DNA of 64,000 nucleotides from Lantana camara (GCA_037501455.1 CM074862.1:83816001-83880000); one strand, 5' to 3'; shown: positions 13,352-25,600, counted from the stretch's first letter. Notes: generated by a model from the sequence alone, not told the origin. Numbers and translations: made by a program.

Positions 13352-13363
13352 ATCTCCCACTTG
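13352..13363 (-). other. Polypurine tract of the copia element
   Basis: The minus strand reads CAAGTGGGAGAT directly before the 3' LTR start. This is the usual plant copia PPT form and primes plus-strand DNA synthesis. Confidence 0.85.
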
Positions 13364-13582
13364 CCTGTAAAAGCCATTAAGGTACTCTAGGTCCCATCTT
13401 CTCAAGATGTATTTTGAGAGCCTATTGAATTTGGACGTTTCCAAAGTGGATCTGCTATGTTCTCTGCTGGTGTAACCCTCTTATTTACACATCTCTAAGG
13501 AAACACGTTTTCCTTATAAAGTGATTCGTAATCATGTGTTCAGTTTCTTGGTAAGGTCTTGGTTCTCTTACTTGAGCAGCCA
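13364..13582 (-). pseudogene. C-terminal end of copia RNase H, degenerate
   Basis: The minus-strand translation in shifting frames gives EPRPYQETEHMITNHF, then IRKTCFLRDV, then ENIADPLWKR. These match the family pattern 'KEPRSHQKSKHIERRFHLIRE...ENIADPFTK' at the end of copia polyproteins. It is the continuation of the RNase H remnant at 17395-17620, from which it is separated by the gypsy insertion. About 35 codons of RNase H are missing at the junction. Confidence 0.7.
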
Positions 13583-16202
13583 TGTAGCACCCTAACCCTC
13601 AGGGCACTACATCCCCCGCACTATAGCCTCGATCCACGTATGAAATGGAAAATCCATACATGAACCAAAACTATAGCGAACGGGTGACAAAAAAAAAATG
13701 ACGAGCTAGGCGGGACACTTCCCAACATGAATAACACAAACATGAATTCAAAAGCGGAAGCAATAAATCAATCATACGTATAGATACCATATTTATCGAA
13801 TAGATACGTATAGGTACCAACTTAACTATCAATACATTATCATCTCTTAATAATATACATATTCAGGTATTCAAAATGTAATAATACTATCATAACATGA
13901 GGTACCAAAAGTGCTATACATGAAGGTACGGTACTAGACTCGTGAAAATGCAAAACTCGACCGGACACCCGCCTAGCACGATCACGCGCTCAAGTACCTG
14001 AAAAGTGAAGTATCAGTCTACCGAAGACTGAGCGAGGGGCAATAAATATATAACACATATCACATGCAAGTTGTAGCCTCGGGTGAAGACTTTGGAAGTG
14101 AAATAGATATATAGTTCAAGAAACTCGTTCTTTGCCCGAGATTACAACTATTCATTTTAACAGTTTAACTTGATCATTTCATGAACATGTGACCCCGGCG
14201 AGCAGGGGCGATTCTCCAACCTTTACACCAAACGTGACAATACGTGCTTGCTTTATCAATTCAATACATGATCATACAATTCCATTTAGTGCTCACATAG
14301 ACAGTTTCATGCTTGAAATCATGCAATAACCCGAGGATAACCCGACATGCCAGATTAATCCCCAGTCTCCTTCTTCCTCCGGTTGACAGTGAGTTTGCAA
14401 GGCTCAACTATCCACGACATGTTGTGTGTAGGGGACATGACCCCCTAGACACGGAACTCCTTCCACCACTAATCTCCTAGTGGCTTCGGGGGTGATCCCA
14501 ACAATGTGAGGATAATTCAGGAGTTACCCGTCAGCCCTTGCTTTCCCGGTTAGCTCAAGAATTACCCTCGGGCCCACGTGCAATCATGTACTCACCAACT
14601 TGCTTGAAAATCATGACAGTCATTACTTGCTTGCTTGAAATATTTATAACTTTGAAAACGTTGATAATGATAATATGTTTTGGCCGAAAAATAGCACATA
14701 AGGGTCATAGGGTTTGATTTACTTAAAATAAAACCTCACCTTCTTACAAAATATGACAAGGATATACTCTACTGCGCCTGCTCCTCGTCCACAACCCCGT
14801 GACCTGTGCAAACACGACGTATATACATGAGACATGACCTAAAATGGACCAAATATGACGAACGGCGGAAATGTATCGAGATGACGCTGAAAATGCAATG
14901 TGGCATGATAACATGTTGTTTCAGTACATAATAGCACATATTATTGCAATTTGGGGTCAAAGAAGTCGTCGGATCGAGGGGCTATTTTCGTAATTTTATG
15001 CAGAGAATTTTGTTATGTAAGTTAGGTAGGAACGGCCGTTCCGAACCCCTTTGAAAAATGGGAACAGTCGTTCCCGTAAGCCCCCAAAATCGCGCCAACG
15101 TTTTCCAATTTAAAAACGCGCTGAAGCTGGGAACGGCAGTTCCCATGCTCGGCCGCCTATTTCATTTGAAAGGGTGGGAACGCCCGTTCCCACAATGCCT
15201 TGAGGCTGGGAACGGTCGTTCCCAGTTTCTGCAAATTTGAAGAACAGAGCAGAACAGAGCATGGCCACGGGAAGGAATAAAACTCACAAAAGTTCAAGTT
15301 TTAATCAACCAAATGCATGGATTTCTGGAAATATGATGTACACATATTCAAAAGACGATAATATAACACTTAACCATTAAAACTATGCAATATCATCAAG
15401 GTTTCCAAGATTTCTAGCTGAAGACCATCTTGATCACTCAAGCTCAAATTCTCAACAAAATCATGCACAAATCATGCCATAATTCAAGATATAATCATCT
15501 AATCATGCCTCCAACTAGAATCAATCCATTTAACATAAAGTCCTCAAACCCTAGCTTATACATATATGGTAAAAGGTCATGGATTCATGCCAAACCAACC
15601 TTAAAATGAAAAGGATGAAGAAGATGAATGATGAAGATGATTAATTCCCCAAAACTTGGATAATTTCTTGAAATCCTTGATGAAAAGTGTAAATTTCTTC
15701 TCTTTCCCTTTTCTTCTTGATACCGAGAATGAGGAAGCAAATGGTTGGGAAATGTTTTGGATGAAATGAGAGTATGGAAGCTTGGAGATGCATATCACGT
15801 AACAACCACTTTTTGGGATGAGTGAAATGTCCAATTTGCCAATTAATCCTCTAGCTCATGAAGTTATGCAATTGAGTATACATGGTTTTGAAATATGCTC
15901 AATTAGGTCTTTAAAAATTATGCAATTAAGTCACTAGAATTTTAAGGAAATATTCAACTAGGGACAATTTGGTAATTTGAAATACTCTCGGTAATTGTTT
16001 CGTGCAATAACTATTTTCCGCGTCATAAAATAATGTTTTCAATGATATGAATTCAAATAATTTACATAATGATGTTTCATGAATTTTATAAAAATATGAA
16101 TGCCACGTAAGAATATTGTGAAATTAAAGAATTAAAATAAATCCTAAGCTCAAAACGCACACGTGGTGTGCTTACCTGTTCTTTCGGAAACCGGGCCTTA
16201 CA
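13583..16202 (-). repeat. 3' LTR of the gypsy element (copy B)
   Basis: 2620 bp, starting TGTAGCACCC and ending GGGCCTTACA. It is the same family as solo LTR A (252-4764). It contains no gene. Five imperfect or perfect palindromes built on GGGAAC...GTTCCC lie at 15030-15226. Confidence 0.88.
15030..15226. repeat. Palindrome cluster in gypsy LTR B
   Basis: Five copies: GGAACGGCCGTTCC (15030-15043), GGGAACAGTCGTTCCC (about 15060), GGGAACGGCAGTTCCC (about 15129), GTGGGAAC-GCCC-GTTCCCAC (15174-15193) and CTGGGAACGGTCGTTCCCAG (about 15207). They are separated by unrelated spacers. The position in the LTR corresponds to the palindromes with other arm sequences in LTR A and LTR C. Confidence 0.85.
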
Positions 16203-16375
16203 ACTCTCCCCCCCTTGAAAGAATATGGTCCCCAGATTCTCTAGTCTTGCATGAACAACTCTGGATAGAACCGTTTCATCTTGTCTTCCGTTTCCCATGT
16301 AGCTTCCTCGGTTTTGTCACTTCTCCATAACACTTTAACCATGGGGATTCTCCGGTTTCTCAATTCCTAAAATTT

Positions 16376-17394
16376 TCAATCCAAGATTCTAACCGGCCTC
16401 TGAACAAATGTCAAATTCGGTTCCAGCTCAACTTCTTCCACGGGGAGAATCGTAGTCTCATCGGGGTAATATTTTCTTAATCTTGAAACATGAAATACAT
16501 TGTGAATCCCCGTAAGACTCGATGGTAGGTCCAGTCGATAGGCTACCTCGCTTATTCTTTCAAGAATCTCGAAAGGACCTAAGTAGCGAGGGTTAAGTTT
16601 CCCTCCTTTCCCGATCCGGGTGAAACCTTTCCTTGGTGACACCTTCAAGAATACCCGGTCACCAACTTCAAATTCTGGATCTCTTCAGCGCTTATCGGCA
16701 TAGCTCTTTTGTCTATCCTGCGCGGCTTTCATCCGTTGTTGAATCATTTGCACTTTCTCAATCATAGCTTGAACGACTTTGGAAGGCCTTTCGAACCTTT
16801 CACCTTTCTTTACCCCTTCCTGTTTCGACCATTTCCATTCTTCCAAGTTGAAGAATAACGGAGATCGGCACTTTCTTCCATAAAGAAGTTCATAAGGAGC
16901 CATCCCGATTGAAGCTTGGAAACTGTTGTTATAAGCAAACTCGATCAAAGGAAGTTGTTCTGCCCATGAATTCTGAAAATCAATCGCGCACGCCCGAAGA
17001 AGATCTTCCAAATACCTGATTAATCTTTCTGTTTGACCGTCTGTTTGCGGGTGAAATGCTGTACTGAACTTCAGTTTCGTTCCCAAAATGGCCTGTAACT
17101 CTTGCCACAACTTGGATGTAAACCTCGGGTCTCGGTCTGAAACTATGCTTAACAGGATGCCATGAAGTCGAATAATCTCTCTGTTATAAATTTCAGCCAA
17201 CTTCGGAATTTTATACGACATCCGGACCGGTAGAAAGTGAGCAGACTTTGTAAATCTATCCACTATTACCCAAATTCCATCAAACCCGCCTTTAACCTTC
17301 GGTAATCCGGAAACAAAGTCCATCGTTACTTGTTCCCACTTCCACTCGGGAATAGGTAACGGTTGTAGAAGTCCTGCGGGCTTTTGGTGCTCAG
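16376..17394 (-). pseudogene. Ty3/gypsy integrase and C-terminal tail
   Basis: Read from 17394 leftwards. The integrase core starts at KPAGLLQPLPIPEWKW and has the catalytic residues Asp in VTMDFVSGLP, Asp in SIVSDRDPRF and Glu in DGQTERLIRYLEDLLR, the D,D35E pattern. The tail (GKLNPRYLGPFEILER, then GIHNVFHVSRLRKYYPD) is characteristic of plant chromoviruses and del/Tekay-like elements. One in-frame TGA at 16685-16687 interrupts an otherwise continuous frame between the core and the tail. The N-terminal HHCC zinc finger is lost with the truncation. The first 30 codons of the open frame to the right (from 17485) belong to copia RNase H, so this open frame is an accidental fusion. Confidence 0.9.
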
Positions 17395-18550
17395 CAGTAT
17401 TCAATACGACTAAGTACTCCACTACAATAGTGGAGATTTTTGCAACTTTCGTGCTTGGAATGTTTCCAACACGTTGCTCTGCCATTTAGGCAGAAATTGT
17501 ATCATTTCAATGATTTACAATTATCTATGTCTGATGCAACAATTACATCAAAATATCCTTTCAATGATAAGATCTTTTGGGCTCTGTAAACTAATACATA
17601 TCATTATTTCTTCTCAAGTACTCTGAGGACATCCTTTACAGAAATCTAATGACCTTCTCTGCGGTCATATTAGATTCGGTCCACTACGCTTAGTGTTGCG
17701 CCATATCTAATTTAGTACATAACTTTTCACACAATATTCACCCTTTCCTTTAAAGGGGTATTTGGACATTCCAACTTTTTAAAAGTTATCTTAGGACACT
17801 CCTCTTCAAAAGAGATGTTCCATTGTCCATACTAAACTTCTTTTAGTACCTTTGTTTATGCACTCTTTTGTGATAATTCTTTTATTCTCTTAGATCTATC
17901 TTCCATAGATCTCAATGTCGATAATCATGAATAATCACTAAGATCTTTCATGTCAAATTGTTTCTTAAACAAGAATTGGAAACTTTCACGTCATCCTTGA
18001 CATTCCTAATGAGAAGGATGTCGTCTTCTAAAGAACCAAAAATTGACTCTTCCATCACTAACTTTCATATGTACACTTTTGAGACTTATTCGACTTCCAT
18101 CTGTGTCAAACGATTTGACTATCCTACGTTATCGAATTGTCTAACACCTAGAAGCCTTTATCAATCCACAGATTGGCTTTAGGGATTTGCATACCTTATG
18201 TATACTCCCACTGAATATGAGATTTATAGAAATACCTTATTTTAGTCTCTTTCAATCTCATATTGAACAAGATAGTTCTCATATTCATTTATCATATCTC
18301 ATAGTCAGAATATGAGGATGTGGTAAACACAATCCAAATAGACTTTTGCATTTCAACCGTCAAGAAGGTTGTAATGCTTTCATTCACTCGAAGCTCCACG
18401 AGCTTGATCCTATCAGGTGGATCAACCAAGGTCAAAACTTGGTTTGAGTATACGGAATCCATATTGGATTTCAAGGCTTGCTTACACTACTCAGATTCCA
18501 AATCTGATAGTGTCTCCTCATTAAGTAATTCCTCGGCTATCTAGGAACGC
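17395..18550 (-). pseudogene. Copia reverse transcriptase/RNase H remnant
   Basis: On the minus strand, 18474-18292 gives YSNQVLTLVDPPDRIK and then TSSYSDYEI. These correspond to the start of plant copia RT ('NQVWTLVDPPEGIKPI') and the segment before its first Asp ('AAFYDYEIWQMDV'). Much of the region between them is deleted. Nearer the gypsy junction, 17620-17400 gives LVYRAQKILSLKGYFD, ASDIDNCKSL and, in another frame, ISTIVVEYLVVLNTA, matching RNase H ('STMEAEYIAASEAA'). Stops and frameshifts are frequent, so the protein is dead. Confidence 0.75.
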
Positions 18551-21500
18551 GTCTTAAGAGGAGGTTTTCACACGTGTACTGTACTCTAAAATTTGGCTAA
18601 GTTTTATCAGATGGGCTCGTATCTTCTATATGTGGCGTGGGATTAATCCTCAAATTCCTTTGAGGTCTACTTGCTTGCCTTCCTTCTCTTATAAGAATGA
18701 TTTCTTAAGAAGGTACATTCCTTGAAATAAATAACTTTTATTCAAGGGAATTTGCAGAAACAATATCCTGTATCGTTATGTAAACTTGAACTCGCTTGAA
18801 GCTTATCTCCCACTATTCTCTTCACTTAATTAAGAGGATCCCCCTAGATTCTTAGACAAGAATAATTAGGGAATTTGGTATGCCACATTGCATACTGCAA
18901 CTAAAGGACTGATTTTGGAAGGTACTAAATTTAAAATCTCTAACTGTATATTCTGGGAGTTTATTCCTAGAATGATTATAAGTCAGTAAAGCTTACTATG
19001 GAATGGACTATATCCTATTAGGTTTCATTCCCTCATTCGAAAACACTAAGGTGTTCTCGAATTAGTTTACTGAGAGAAAATCCTATTATCTCTAAGATAA
19101 CTAAGGAATTAGCTGCTAATATATTGGCTATCTCGATCATATCGATTTACCTATAACTTATGACTACTTCGGTTCCTAACCTCCTTTTGAAATTCTAAGA
19201 ATTTCATATAAGTTTCGAATTTGTACTTTATTAAGTACACTCATTCATAATGATTAAACTGATGATTGTATCTAGTGCTTACATTAAGCATCTTACACTT
19301 ATCAGCATGGATCAAAATCCACTGTAATTTTGGCACATTCCAGGTTTCACCTAAACCATGTTTCGGGAACGTTTCCCTTAAGATAGGATTCATTGGAAGT
19401 TAACTCTCTAGGTTCATTTTCATAAAATGATCCTAAGATGTCTAACTTGCTAATCCTTTTATGTCTCAACGTTCCAAAGTAATTCGAAGCTTTGTCATCT
19501 CACTTACTTTTGTTATCTCATTAGTATGTTCAGAACATTAGTGCTTTGAGTTTTTGCACCACGGATTATGCAGAATCAACTCAAAACTTGTGAATTCTAT
19601 TCCTAGTAGAATTACTAAACGAGGTAACATTTCAGAGTACTCATACTCTTTGCAATTCCCTTTCAAAGTCCTTATGTGCTACCATAGAAGCAAACTTCCT
19701 ATTTTATCTCTAGTGCCTTTTGGGCGTACCCCTTACATGCCCCTCTATTGGGCTCTTAAGGTTTCTTCTTCTTTAGGCCTTCAAACCTTTAACTTACTGA
19801 GTTTAGAAGAAGAATTAACCATCACAACCTTTTATTCCTTCTTAAGGATGCTCTCAACCATTATCAACTAAATGATTAACTATGCTATAATGGCATCATT
19901 CTAGTTGAGCATGAAGGGTTTAAATGATGGTGGAAGCAATGTAAGTAATCAGTGCATTGAGAACTCTTTTCTCAGTTGATGATCGAGACCATAAGATCTT
20001 CAAATAAGATCCTTAGACCTAGTTCGTGTGCACTTGTTTCCTCATTTGGAATATTGAATAATTCCATGATGTTATACCTTGTAACATTTTTATGAGGTGA
20101 TTCAATTGCTCTTAAGTGGTTTGGAAAAATCCATTCACCTCAGATTGCTTCTCTTTTGGCCCGGGTCGAATTTTCAAATAATTGAAAATCTTGCCTTATA
20201 GAGAACACTTTCTCTTTTCGGATTTTAAAATGAATTTTAGGATCCGAAGCCATTTAGAGTTTGTTAGGACTTAGTCAACTTGTTTGACTTAAGGATGGAT
20301 ACGAATGGGTTTGCATTTCATATTATAGAGAATCACAGAACTACAACTTAAATGCTAAGCAGAGAAAATGTGAGCATGCTGAATAATAACGATATACATG
20401 AGATTAGGTCTTTAATCGATGTAGCTCCCACAGTTTTTCAAAGATCTATAATTCCCAAAGATCTAAGAGGAACATGTTTCCCAATGGGTACTAAGATCCT
20501 AAGCATTTTACCTCGAACCCACGACTCCCGGACATTCTAAGTAAAACCCTAGGTAGGTACAACTTACCAATTCTAACACCTTTAGAACTCTTAGTAATTG
20601 TTTTTGCATCACCTATCTTTCAATATGGACCCACGACTCGTGCGACATCCATATTTACTTAGGCGTTAAGCTAGACCCATCAATCATAAGATCATGATCA
20701 AAACTTAGTTCGAACGACCCACGACTCGCGGACATCTCCCTTGCCAAAATTGACCATGAAATATTGATCATTTAAAATGATCAATTAGGTAACTAAGAAC
20801 TAATAAGCTCCACTAGCTATCCCACGACTCGTGGACAATAACTAGCTTCACTTACTAAACTTAAAACCTATTGATGGAATGCTAGGAATTTAATTCAAAA
20901 TTTGCACCTCGAATTAAACACCTATTATTCGAAATGAGCTTAATATTTAATGGGAATTTTCGAATCAACCGAAGAGTTGTTCGGTTCGACCTCACCAACA
21001 TATAAGTTATCCAATTTAATTAGTCTTGATTAATGCAAATACAACTTAAATGCATTTCACATAAGCACTTAGCAGATAACATATCCTAGCATGATACTAA
21101 CATGAGATGATCATGGGTTTTACCTATCTTATGCGTGATATGTGGGAGCCACTCCACAATCACAAGTTCTAACATACATGCCACATAAACAGTTTAAATC
21201 ACATAAGGGAATTGGAAATAAAACGATGCCCTATCTATTACAATAATAGTAATCCTCTCTAACAATTCGAGAGGTCTTCACTTATGGCCTCCATCTTGTT
21301 ACTTGTTGTGTGGATCCATCTTACTCCATGGGTGCATTGTCTCCAAAATGAAAGAAAAAGACCTCACCACCTATCTCTACTCTCAAATTACAATAAAAAG
21401 AAAAAGACATAAAGTAATAAGGCTCAATCTTCATATTGGCCTTAGACAATTACACGGGGTATACCCCGGCCTCAAAAACAGTAATATGGAAAGCCACATA

Positions 21501-22103
21501 ATAAACACATAACAGTATGCACATAAGTGGGGCACCAACCCTAATTGAAAAACGCAACTATGGGGCTCCAACCCCAATTTAAACCATTCATGTGCATAAA
21601 TTAAAACCATACATAAGTCTAAACCCATGATCACCTAACATGCATAAATGGCAAGAATTTAAATTTAACCAATAAACTAAAATTCTCGCCTTAAGCCCTA
21701 ATGGCTTAAAACACGACTTAGATGCAATTCTTGTTCAAGAGCCTTTTCTATAAAACCCAAAAAACAATAAACTAATAAAATTCCAATTAATTTCTGAAAA
21801 TTAATAATTTTATTCTTTCAATATTTTCAGAAAATAAAGTTCGTAATTTTTCCAAAATTTAAATCGTCTTAATTTCTCAAAATCCCAATTTAAACAATTA
21901 TTTCTAAAATAATTCAAATTTGATAAAAACAAAATTTTACAAAAAAATTAAATCGGGATTTCAAGGACCGAAAATACGAAAAACACGAAAAACGGCCCGG
22001 AACCCCGGAATGCGAAGCACCGCCGCGCGCCCCAGCAACGCGCACAGCGTGTGGTAGTTGCCGTATGCGTGCGCGCGCGGCTTGGGGGGATTCCACCTGG
22101 GCA
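18551..22103 (-). other. Degenerate copia gag-pol and long leader
   Basis: By position this should hold integrase, protease and gag (about 18.6-20.3 kb) and the 5' leader (about 20.35-22.5 kb) of the minus-strand copia element. I could not recognise intact domains by eye; stops occur throughout. In the leader the motif CCCACGACTCGYGGACA occurs four times (20518, 20630, 20719, 20821), spaced 112, 89 and 102 bp. Confidence 0.5.
20518..20837 (-). repeat. Four spaced copies of a 17-bp motif in the copia leader
   Basis: CCCACGACTCCCGGACA (20518), CCCACGACTCGTGCGACA (20630), CCCACGACTCGCGGACA (20719) and CCCACGACTCGTGGACA (20821). The intervening text is unrelated, so these are dispersed motif copies rather than a tandem duplication. 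They might be packaging, dimerisation or protein-binding sites in the genomic RNA; this is a guess from position. Confidence 0.7.
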
Positions 22104-22202
22104 TCCCGCGCGGTTGCGGGACGGTGAGTGCGAGACGTCCCGCGCGGTTGCGGGACGCCTGTGCGGGATGGTCTAGGCGGCTCCCGCGCGGTTGCGGGAG
22201 GT
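22104..22202 (-). repeat. Three GC-rich hairpins in the copia leader
   Basis: The 17-mer CCCGCGCGGTTGCGGGA/C occurs near 22106, 22139 and 22182. Each can pair CCCGC with GCGGG around a short loop. The block is strongly GC-rich (21990-22230) in an otherwise AT-rich element and lies about 330-430 nt downstream of the primer site in the RNA sense. Confidence 0.7.
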
Positions 22203-22521
22203 GCTCGCGGGGTTAGGGCGTGCTACACATTGGCATGTCCTAATCCCGCGTGTTCGTTTCGCGTTTCGTTTTTTGTATCACAGGTTTCTCCAAAACCCAA
22301 TTCAATTCAAAATTAAAAATTACGATTTAAACAAATTTCAACTAAAACAGCTTTTCAGAAACAAATTTAAGAAAACAGTTTTCAGAAATTTTTTGTAAAA
22401 ACACTGTTTCGTATTTCAGGCTTTCTAAAAGAACTTAAGAATACTCAATTCACATCTAAGCTTACGAATTTCTACCAAATTCAGAATAATTGAGACGAAT
22501 CAGAAATAGGCCTTGCAAGGT

Positions 22522-22534
22522 GGCTCTGATACCA
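22522..22534 (-). other. Primer-binding site (initiator tRNA-Met type)
   Basis: The minus strand reads TGGTATCAGAGCC, the standard plant copia PBS complementary to the 3' end of initiator tRNA-Met, two bases inside the 5' LTR. It fixes the orientation of the element. Confidence 0.93.
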
Positions 22535-22536
22535 CT

Positions 22537-24994
22537 TGTTGGGAAAACGAGACAGAAACGCAGCGAAAATTTAAATATTTTCCCAAAAGATAGAATCAAA
22601 AACTTGCAATTCCTATTTTCAGATTCGTAGAGATCAAGAAACTCACTTAGGTAGTAGCTTTCTTGACACGTTTTGAGCCGCCCTCAAACGCGCTTCATGC
22701 GGTAATGGCAACCCATCTCTTTCTACTTCAGAATCCATTGTAGGGACAACAATCCACACCAACCTAGATTCAAATCATGTTAGGGAAAGTGCTTAACAAT
22801 ATAACATAAAGAAAGAAACATGAAACGAGAAAGATATGATTGAAACTCCCTTCGAAAACCAGTTTTGCGAAAGTAGAAATCTGCCTGCCATAAAACCCTC
22901 GTGAAAAAATTCATCCTTTAGGATATGGACGAACGGTTTTCGCCATCTTCTTTGGTTCGATTTTTTCACTCCTATTCTATTGGGTTCAGAATCGTTTCAT
23001 CATCCCTTGTGGTCGTTTTTTCTTGATCCCCAAAAGTTCCTTCGATTCTTTCAAGACTTCACGATAGAGGCCCTCTAGAGAAAATAGTCCACCAACCGCG
23101 ACCACGATCCGAATAGGGAGGATGCTAGTTCTATATTCGGTGTTTAGGCTCTAAGAGGTTAGTGTATAATTATGGAGAATGAGAAATTTTGCATCACCCT
23201 CTATGGGGTTCGAACCCCTCACTTATAAGTTCCTTCGAATCTTTCAAGCTTCACGATAGAGGGCCTCTAGAGAAAATAGTCCACCAACCGCGACCACGAT
23301 CCAAATAGGGAGGATGCTAGTTCTATATTCGGTGTTTAGGCTCTAAGAGGTTAGTGTATAATTATGGAGAAGGAGAAATTTTGCATCACCCTCTATGGGG
23401 TTCGAACCCCTCACTTATATAGGGTTAGGGTTCGAACCCTATTCCTTATTGGACAAGGATTTCCAAACTCCTTTGGAAAGGGATTTCTTGCTTGGAGACT
23501 AAGTCTCTTACTTTGACCAAAAGTCTTCCTATTGATCAACTTGGAAAGCAAGATTCTAATCTAACTCTTTTAGATTATTAATTTTACTTTATTTATTTTA
23601 CAATAAATAACTTGAAGACTAATAATATAATTAATTCATAATTAATTATTTATTAGAATTTATTTCTCCAAATTAGAACTTTCATATTAATTCAAAATTA
23701 AATCAAAGTCTATTAAATAATTAACACATTAATTATTTAATATTTATACACATACATACATGTGACTACACATGTCCATAAGGACACGTGTCATACACGT
23801 GTTCCACACGTGTGACTTACACTTGTGGACCCCACCATTCACTTAATGGTTCGATCAACTCGTTTAATCGATTCAAGCCTTAACCCACGTGACCGGGTTG
23901 TTATGTGTGACCCTCTAGGTTCTTAATTCAATTAGCAGTGATCTCAATTAATTAATTCTCTAATTAATTAATCAGTCCACAGATCAAACGACCATAGTCT
24001 AGCAACAGGTGTTTGACCCCTAGCTGAATAAGAATGTCTCGATTCGACAGAACCTTTAAGTCATTGATTCATGTGAGATACAATCCTCCTACTTACTATC
24101 TCTCAACCAAGATCTAGGGTAAGGGAAAAATCAGAATCCTAATAATCTGGTCTTAAAGCTAAGTGCATTTCATATCCATTCGATCTCAATCCAAGAAACC
24201 CTTTTCTTGATGTCTTGATCTATTGCCTTGGCCAAGGACTCCATACGGCATATGAATAACTTACATAATAAGAGATCACCTTGCAAATACAAGTGTAGGT
24301 CCTTTCTTGATTCTCATTCACTTTCATGATTCACTTGTGCAGCCCCAGCATAAGCCTTGAATCAATTGTCTAAGGCGACACCCTTTAAAGCTTATACCTA
24401 AGACTACAGAGTTAACTCATAAAGTGACATGGAACCTCAAGTCTAAGGATCAATTAATCACATCAATAACTCGTGAGATATTTCCTAATCTGGAAGTTTC
24501 CATTTCCTGAAATAGAAACTTCCTTTCCCATTTAGGAATCTTCTCACACGGGGCATCTCAGTGAACTTACTTATGGAAGTAAGCACCCTCATGTGTCACG
24601 CACGTATCAACTATACACTTTGCACCTCCATGAAATAAGGTGGTCCTTTTTAAGGGTGTGATCCCACAAGCAAGCCTTAAAGGAGTCAGGTTGACACTTC
24701 CACTGTCTGTAGGACTCATCAGCTTGGAGTATTTTACTAATCATGACTTATGTGATATAGGGCTCGTTTCATGAACCATTTCGCCTAAATGGTTGAGTCC
24801 TATAAGTCATATTGATTAGGGGAGTTCTAATACATGCACACATAATGGAAACACACAAAAACATGTATTGGCATATAAAGAAGTGTTTGCCTATGATAGT
24901 AATCAATCGTATATTATTCAAAGATTGTCTGTGATATTAGGAAAGTCCCAAAACGGATTATGACTAATCGGCTTTCTAGGGCACTTTTCCAACA
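22537..24994 (-). repeat. 5' LTR of the copia element
   Basis: 2458 bp, same termini as the partner LTR. Differs by a tandem duplication of a 193-bp unit (23035-23227 and 23228-about 23417) and by retaining blocks deleted from the 3' LTR. The duplication ends at CACTTATA, inside the TATA-box text CACTTATATAG, so only the second copy keeps a complete TATA box (about 23414-23422 on the minus strand). ACACGTG boxes lie near 23784-23815. Confidence 0.92.
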
Positions 24995-25412
24995 AATGAT
25001 ATACCAAAATCAACTTGCCCTGAAAATTATGGAATGACGAAAAATGAAAAAGTACAAAAAATAGCGATGTCAAAGTACCCAAGTCCCAACAAGTGACGAT
25101 CTTCTTACATTTTGTGCCCAAATAGTTGTTTAGTTAAATTGCATGGTACATGCCTGATATCCTGATATCACTGCATACTCCATGTTACAGGTCTCGTGTC
25201 ACTATTAGGGGTGTCAATTTCGGACATGACCCGACAACCCGACACGGCCCACCCGATAAAATATCAGGTTATGGTTGAGTATTTTCGGGTTAGGATCGAA
25301 TCAGGTCGGACCCGTTAACAACCCGAAGAAGAGAGAGAAAATTGGGTTGGGTTCGGGTCCAACCCGAATTGACCAGCTTTTCATATGAAATGAAAAATAG
25401 AAGTTGTGTATT

Positions 25413-25600
25413 AGCCCATAGCGCTATACCAAACTCCAATAGTTTGAATAAATGAGATTCAACACTAAAAGGCCCACTTCGGAGGCCCATTTCAATAATT
25501 AGAATTAAATACTAAAAGGCCCACTTCTATAATTAGAATTATTAAATACTAAAAAGGAGCCCTTAAGTGTAGATTTTAGGTATTGAAATAAAACCCTAAC
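25413..25600 (+). promoter_or_regulatory. Site II / telo-box promoter carried inside the hAT element
   Basis: AGCCCA (about 25413), GGCCCA (25471, 25484, 25518) and the telo-box AAACCCTAA (25591-25599) lie in order, followed by a CAACAGAGAG segment like a transcript start. TGGGCY Site II elements with a downstream telo-box are characteristic of plant ribosomal-protein and other growth-related promoters. The source gene is not identified, as the downstream text (25600-25920) has no long open frame. Confidence 0.6.

Larger units (their letters stand above)
13583..17394 (-). mobile_element. 5'-truncated Ty3/gypsy element nested in copia pol
   Basis: From right to left it holds an integrase core, a C-terminal chromovirus-like tail, a polypurine tract (AAGGGGGGGGAGAGT on the minus strand, 16203-16217) and a complete 3' LTR (13583-16202). 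The 5' LTR, gag, protease, RT and RNase H are absent. The right edge at about 17394 cuts straight from gypsy '...AEHQKP' into copia '...VVEYLVVLNT'. About 100 bp of copia RNase H is also missing, so a single deletion removed the gypsy 5' part together with adjacent copia DNA. No TSD survives, as expected. Confidence 0.85.
11146..24994 (-). mobile_element. Complete Ty1/copia retrotransposon with nested gypsy fragment
   Basis: Two LTRs of the same family (11146-13351 and 22537-24994), both beginning TGTTGGGAAAACGAG and ending CACTTTTCCAACA, flank a 9.2-kb internal region. A perfect 5-bp TSD AATGA lies at 11141-11145 and 24995-24999. Orientation is fixed by the primer site TGGTATCAGAGCC on the minus strand, 2 bp inside the right LTR (22522-22534), and a polypurine tract (CAAGTGGGAGAT on the minus strand) abutting the left LTR. 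The element therefore reads right to left. Its polyprotein is degenerate. The internal region is interrupted by a truncated gypsy element (13583-17394); without it the internal part is about 5.4 kb. Confidence 0.93.

Noticed and set aside
22192..22398. Open frames in the GC-rich block
   Set aside because: They read through hairpin repeats of the copia leader on the opposite strand to the element and have no family resemblance.
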